Positions 61,622 through 64,000 of a stretch of DNA of 64,000 nucleotides are shown piece by piece (positions within the stretch are counted from its first letter, which is position 1; every line of letters starts with the position of its first letter). The stretch covers positions 372,001 to 436,000 of the forward strand of contig JAHCAR010000001.1 of the NCBI GenBank assembly GCA_019634795.1, given 5' to 3'. The notes under the pieces are model-generated. The model saw nothing but the letters and a program-made list of their open reading frames with translations. It ran no database searches and was not told where the DNA came from. Origin of the DNA: Dokdonella sp. (GTDB taxonomy: Bacteria; Pseudomonadota; Gammaproteobacteria; Xanthomonadales; Rhodanobacteraceae). The position numbers and the translations under genes are program-made.

Positions 61622-63841
61622 TCAGAACGAGTAGCGCGCAGTCAGCGTGTATTGCCTCGGTGGCCCGTAGAAGCCGGTGAAGACGCCCAGTGCCGAATTG
61701 ATGTTGTAGCCGGTGGTGCGATATTCCTTGTCGGTCAGGTTGGTGCCCTGCAAGGAGAACATCCAGTCCTTGCCGGTCCGCCAGATCACGCCGGCATTGA
61801 GCAGGCCATAGCCGCCCTGGGTGATCGGATCCGCCGAGCGCGTCACTTCGGTGGTCGCAACGACGTGGCTCTGGTAGGTGAAGCCGACGCGGAAGGCCAG
61901 GTTGCCACCATCGCCGACGGCGGTGTTGTACTCGACGTTGACCGCACCGGATTTTTCCGGCGCGTTGGTGAACTCCTGCTCGTTGGCGATGTTCAGGCCC
62001 TGGAAGATGTACTTGTCGTAACGGGTCTTCAGGTAGGCCAGGTTGCCGCTGACCAGCCAGCCCTCGGCAGGCAGCCACTGGTATTCGAACTCGAGTCCCT
62101 TGGCCGTGCCCTTGCCGGCATTCGTGAAGTCGCCGAAGAATGCATCGTTGGTGCCGTCGCCATTGCTGTCGTAGGCGGTGAACACCGAGAGCTGGATGTC
62201 CTGGTAGTCGTTGTAGAACGCGGCGACGTTGAGGAACAGCGATTCATCGAGCAAGGACATCTTGCTGCCGACCTCGAAACTGTCGACCTGCTCGTCCTTG
62301 AACGGTTCGGCGGAGCGCGGCACCGCGGTAGCCTGGGCGCGGATGTTGTAGCCACCGGACTTGAAGCCGCGCGAGAACGAGGCGTACATCATCACTTCCG
62401 GCGTGGCCTGGTAGTCGAGCGAGATCTTCGGCGAGGTGTTCTTGAAGTTGATCGTCTTGTCGAAATCCGCGGCCACCGAGATCGGCGTGGTGTAGGTGCC
62501 GTCCGAGTAGCCGCGATTGAGCACGACCGCATGCTTGTCCTCGTCGGTGTAGCGGATGCCGGCGTCGAGCTTGAGGGTGTCGGTCAGGTCGAAGGTCCAG
62601 TCGCCATAGACCGCGATGCTGTCGGTGTAGACGGTCCCCTGGGTGTCGCCGAACAGCAGGTTGAAGAAGTTGTTGAGGACCTGGCCGCCGGCATCGCCGC
62701 TGAAGCTGTAGAGGCCGATGACGCCGCGCGAGCTGCCGCCGGCATCGTAGTTGACCTGAAGTTCGTTGGTCGTCTGGCTGTCGCTGTAGAAGGCCTTGAC
62801 GTCGGCGATCGGCGCCTGGGTCGTGTCGAAATCGATATTGGTTTCGGTATCGGAGGAACGATGGGCGAGGATGTACTTCAGCGTCCAGGCGTCGCTCATG
62901 ACCCAGGTCGCGGTCGCCGAGGCGCCATCCATGCTCGTGTCGTTGACGTTGGGCATGCCGTTGCGCACGTCGTAGCGTGAATCGAGCGGCGGCGCGGTCG
63001 GCACGAAACGGTTCGGCAGCAGCATCTTCGCGCCACGCACGCCGGACTGGTCGTCCATCCAGTCGTAGTTGAAGATGATGTCGAAGGTTTCGCTGGCGTA
63101 GATGCCGAAGCTGACCCGCGCGGCGTTGATCTCCTTGTCGCTGACCGGCTGCTTGGTGACGATGTTCTCGCCGAAGCCGTCGCGATTGAGGCTGGCCACG
63201 GCGACGCGGCCACGGAACATGCCGCCCTCGTCGAGGGCGCCGCCGACCGCGGCCTTGGCGTCGAGCTGGCTGTAGTTGCCGACCGTGATCTGGCCGTAGC
63301 CGCCGAACTTTGGACTGAGCTGGCGCGAGACGTACTTGATCGCACCACCGATCGTGTTCTTGCCGTATAGCGTGCCCTGCGGACCGCGCAGCACTTCGAC
63401 GCGCTCGACGTCGAAGACATCGAGCAGGGCGCCCTGCGGACGTGCGATGTAGACGTCATCGAGGTAGATGCCGACGCCGGGGTCGACACCCCAGAGCGGA
63501 TCCGACTGGCCGACGCCACGGATGTAGGCCGTGACGGTGCTGCTCGATCCGCGCGCGGCATAGATGGTCAGGTTCGGCACCTGGCCGCCGAGATCGCTGA
63601 GATCCTCGATGTTAAGCGTATCGACGCGCTCGGGCGTGAACGCGGTCACCGCGACCGGCACGTCCATCAGGGTTTCCTTGCGCTTGCGCGCGGTGACCGT
63701 GATGCCCTCGAGCTTGGTCACAGCGGCCGACTGGCCCTCGTCGGGCGAAGCCGTGCTCTCGGTGTCCTGGGCGTGGGCGCTGGCGTAGCACGCCAGGCCC
63801 AGGACCACGCTGATGGCCAGACTGATCTTGGTGCGTTTCAT
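61622..63841 (-). CDS. TonB-dependent outer-membrane receptor
   Basis: A 739-residue outer-membrane beta-barrel. Signal peptide: RTKISLAISVVLGLACYASA. The TonB box region is EGITVTARKRKETLMDVPVA. The plug domain has VPNLTIYAARGSSSTVTAYI, then WGVDPGVGIYLDDVYIARPQ and ERVEVLRGPQGTLYGKNTIG. The barrel has many amphipathic strands and ends QYTLTARYSF, with the aromatic final residue needed for insertion. The cargo is not visible. It is first in an operon with the PHB-depolymerase-like esterase, so uptake of hydroxyacid oligomers or another esterase product is a guess from context. AGGGGAATC precedes the ATG. The region 63842-64000 upstream should hold the promoter. Confidence 0.95.
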   Translation of the reverse strand: MKRTKISLAISVVLGLACYASAHAQDTESTASPDEGQSAAVTKLEGITVTARKRKETLMDVPVAVTAFTPERVDTLNIEDLSDLGGQVPNLTIYAARGSSSTVTAYIRGVGQSDPLWGVDPGVGIYLDDVYIARPQGALLDVFDVERVEVLRGPQGTLYGKNTIGGAIKYVSRQLSPKFGGYGQITVGNYSQLDAKAAVGGALDEGGMFRGRVAVASLNRDGFGENIVTKQPVSDKEINAARVSFGIYASETFDIIFNYDWMDDQSGVRGAKMLLPNRFVPTAPPLDSRYDVRNGMPNVNDTSMDGASATATWVMSDAWTLKYILAHRSSDTETNIDFDTTQAPIADVKAFYSDSQTTNELQVNYDAGGSSRGVIGLYSFSGDAGGQVLNNFFNLLFGDTQGTVYTDSIAVYGDWTFDLTDTLKLDAGIRYTDEDKHAVVLNRGYSDGTYTTPISVAADFDKTINFKNTSPKISLDYQATPEVMMYASFSRGFKSGGYNIRAQATAVPRSAEPFKDEQVDSFEVGSKMSLLDESLFLNVAAFYNDYQDIQLSVFTAYDSNGDGTNDAFFGDFTNAGKGTAKGLEFEYQWLPAEGWLVSGNLAYLKTRYDKYIFQGLNIANEQEFTNAPEKSGAVNVEYNTAVGDGGNLAFRVGFTYQSHVVATTEVTRSADPITQGGYGLLNAGVIWRTGKDWMFSLQGTNLTDKEYRTTGYNINSALGVFTGFYGPPRQYTLTARYSF

Positions 63842-64000
63842 GATTCCCCTCTCTGTTCGGCTTCTTGGATTCGGCAATCGGTGACTCCGCGCACGCTCGA
63901 CGGCAAGTCGCGGAGCCGGGCTTTGCGCAGTCTGAGGTGCCGTGCGCGAGCCGACACTTGTACCTTGGTACAGTGGGCCGATCCGGGCCACTCTGCCGAT

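Overview
This window reads as chromosomal DNA of a GC-rich gammaproteobacterium, most likely in the Lysobacterales (Xanthomonadales), near the Rhodanobacteraceae/Dokdonella side. Grounds: the gammaproteobacterial yfhM-pbpC and yajQ genes, REP-type repeats (GTAGGAGCGGCTTCAGCCGC) of the kind common in Pseudomonas and Xanthomonadaceae, a WS/DGAT gene, and many secreted proteins with an IFxDGF(D/E) C-terminus. No phage, plasmid, rRNA or CRISPR signal was seen. The assignment is an inference from gene content, not from a search.

Layout. 1-5400: tRNA-Ala(CGC) and its terminator, an M48-type membrane metallopeptidase, a PspC protein, a GNAT acetyltransferase, a small zinc-ribbon protein, a conserved two-TM protein and a lipoprotein. 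5475-14461: a secreted beta-helix protein, katG, gdhA, a PA2169-type four-helix protein, a second beta-helix protein and an IPTL-CTERM-like protein. 14751-24036: a DUF3828-like protein, a TPR/O-GlcNAc-transferase-like (SPINDLY) enzyme, a 1299-residue BNR/PKD/VCBS/Fn3 protein, a double-domain universal stress protein and a DUF1615 lipoprotein. 24335-28939: a Big_1-like secreted protein, a CpxP/Spy-like - response regulator - histidine kinase operon and a Sel1-repeat protein. 29204-39005: a cluster of secreted proteins (two more beta-helix proteins, one with CSLREA-like motifs, a duplicated-domain protein and a 501-residue protein), a dihaem cytochrome c peroxidase, an MGPGKG-repeat protein and an IS5-like MITE. 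39188-48433: a TonB-C lipoprotein, a DUF1499 protein, an exported msrB-msrA pair, an M28 peptidase, WS/DGAT, photolyase, a transglutaminase-like protein and a small membrane protein. 48584-63841: yfhM-like alpha-2-macroglobulin, pbpC, yajQ, an SSF-linked hybrid histidine kinase, a PHB-depolymerase-like esterase and a TonB-dependent receptor.

The dominant theme is the cell envelope and secretion: periplasmic oxidative and misfolding repair (KatG is cytoplasmic; MsrA/B, cytochrome c peroxidase and the CpxP-like system act outside the cytoplasm), peptidoglycan and protease defence (PbpC with alpha-2-macroglobulin), and a set of large secreted beta-rich proteins.

The most notable signal is a short C-terminal motif, about I-F-x-(D/S)-G-F-(D/E), in eight otherwise unrelated proteins spread over 38 kb, all but one with a visible signal peptide. 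It has no membrane segment or basic cluster, so it is unlike PEP-CTERM, IPTL-CTERM or LPXTG signals. It looks like an undescribed sorting or anchoring tag. A second unusual feature is a 292-bp element (37181-37472) with 34-bp inverted ends, two internal stem arms and CTAG flanks, read here as an IS5-derived MITE. Coding starts were chosen by Shine-Dalgarno match and signal peptide; several are noted as uncertain.
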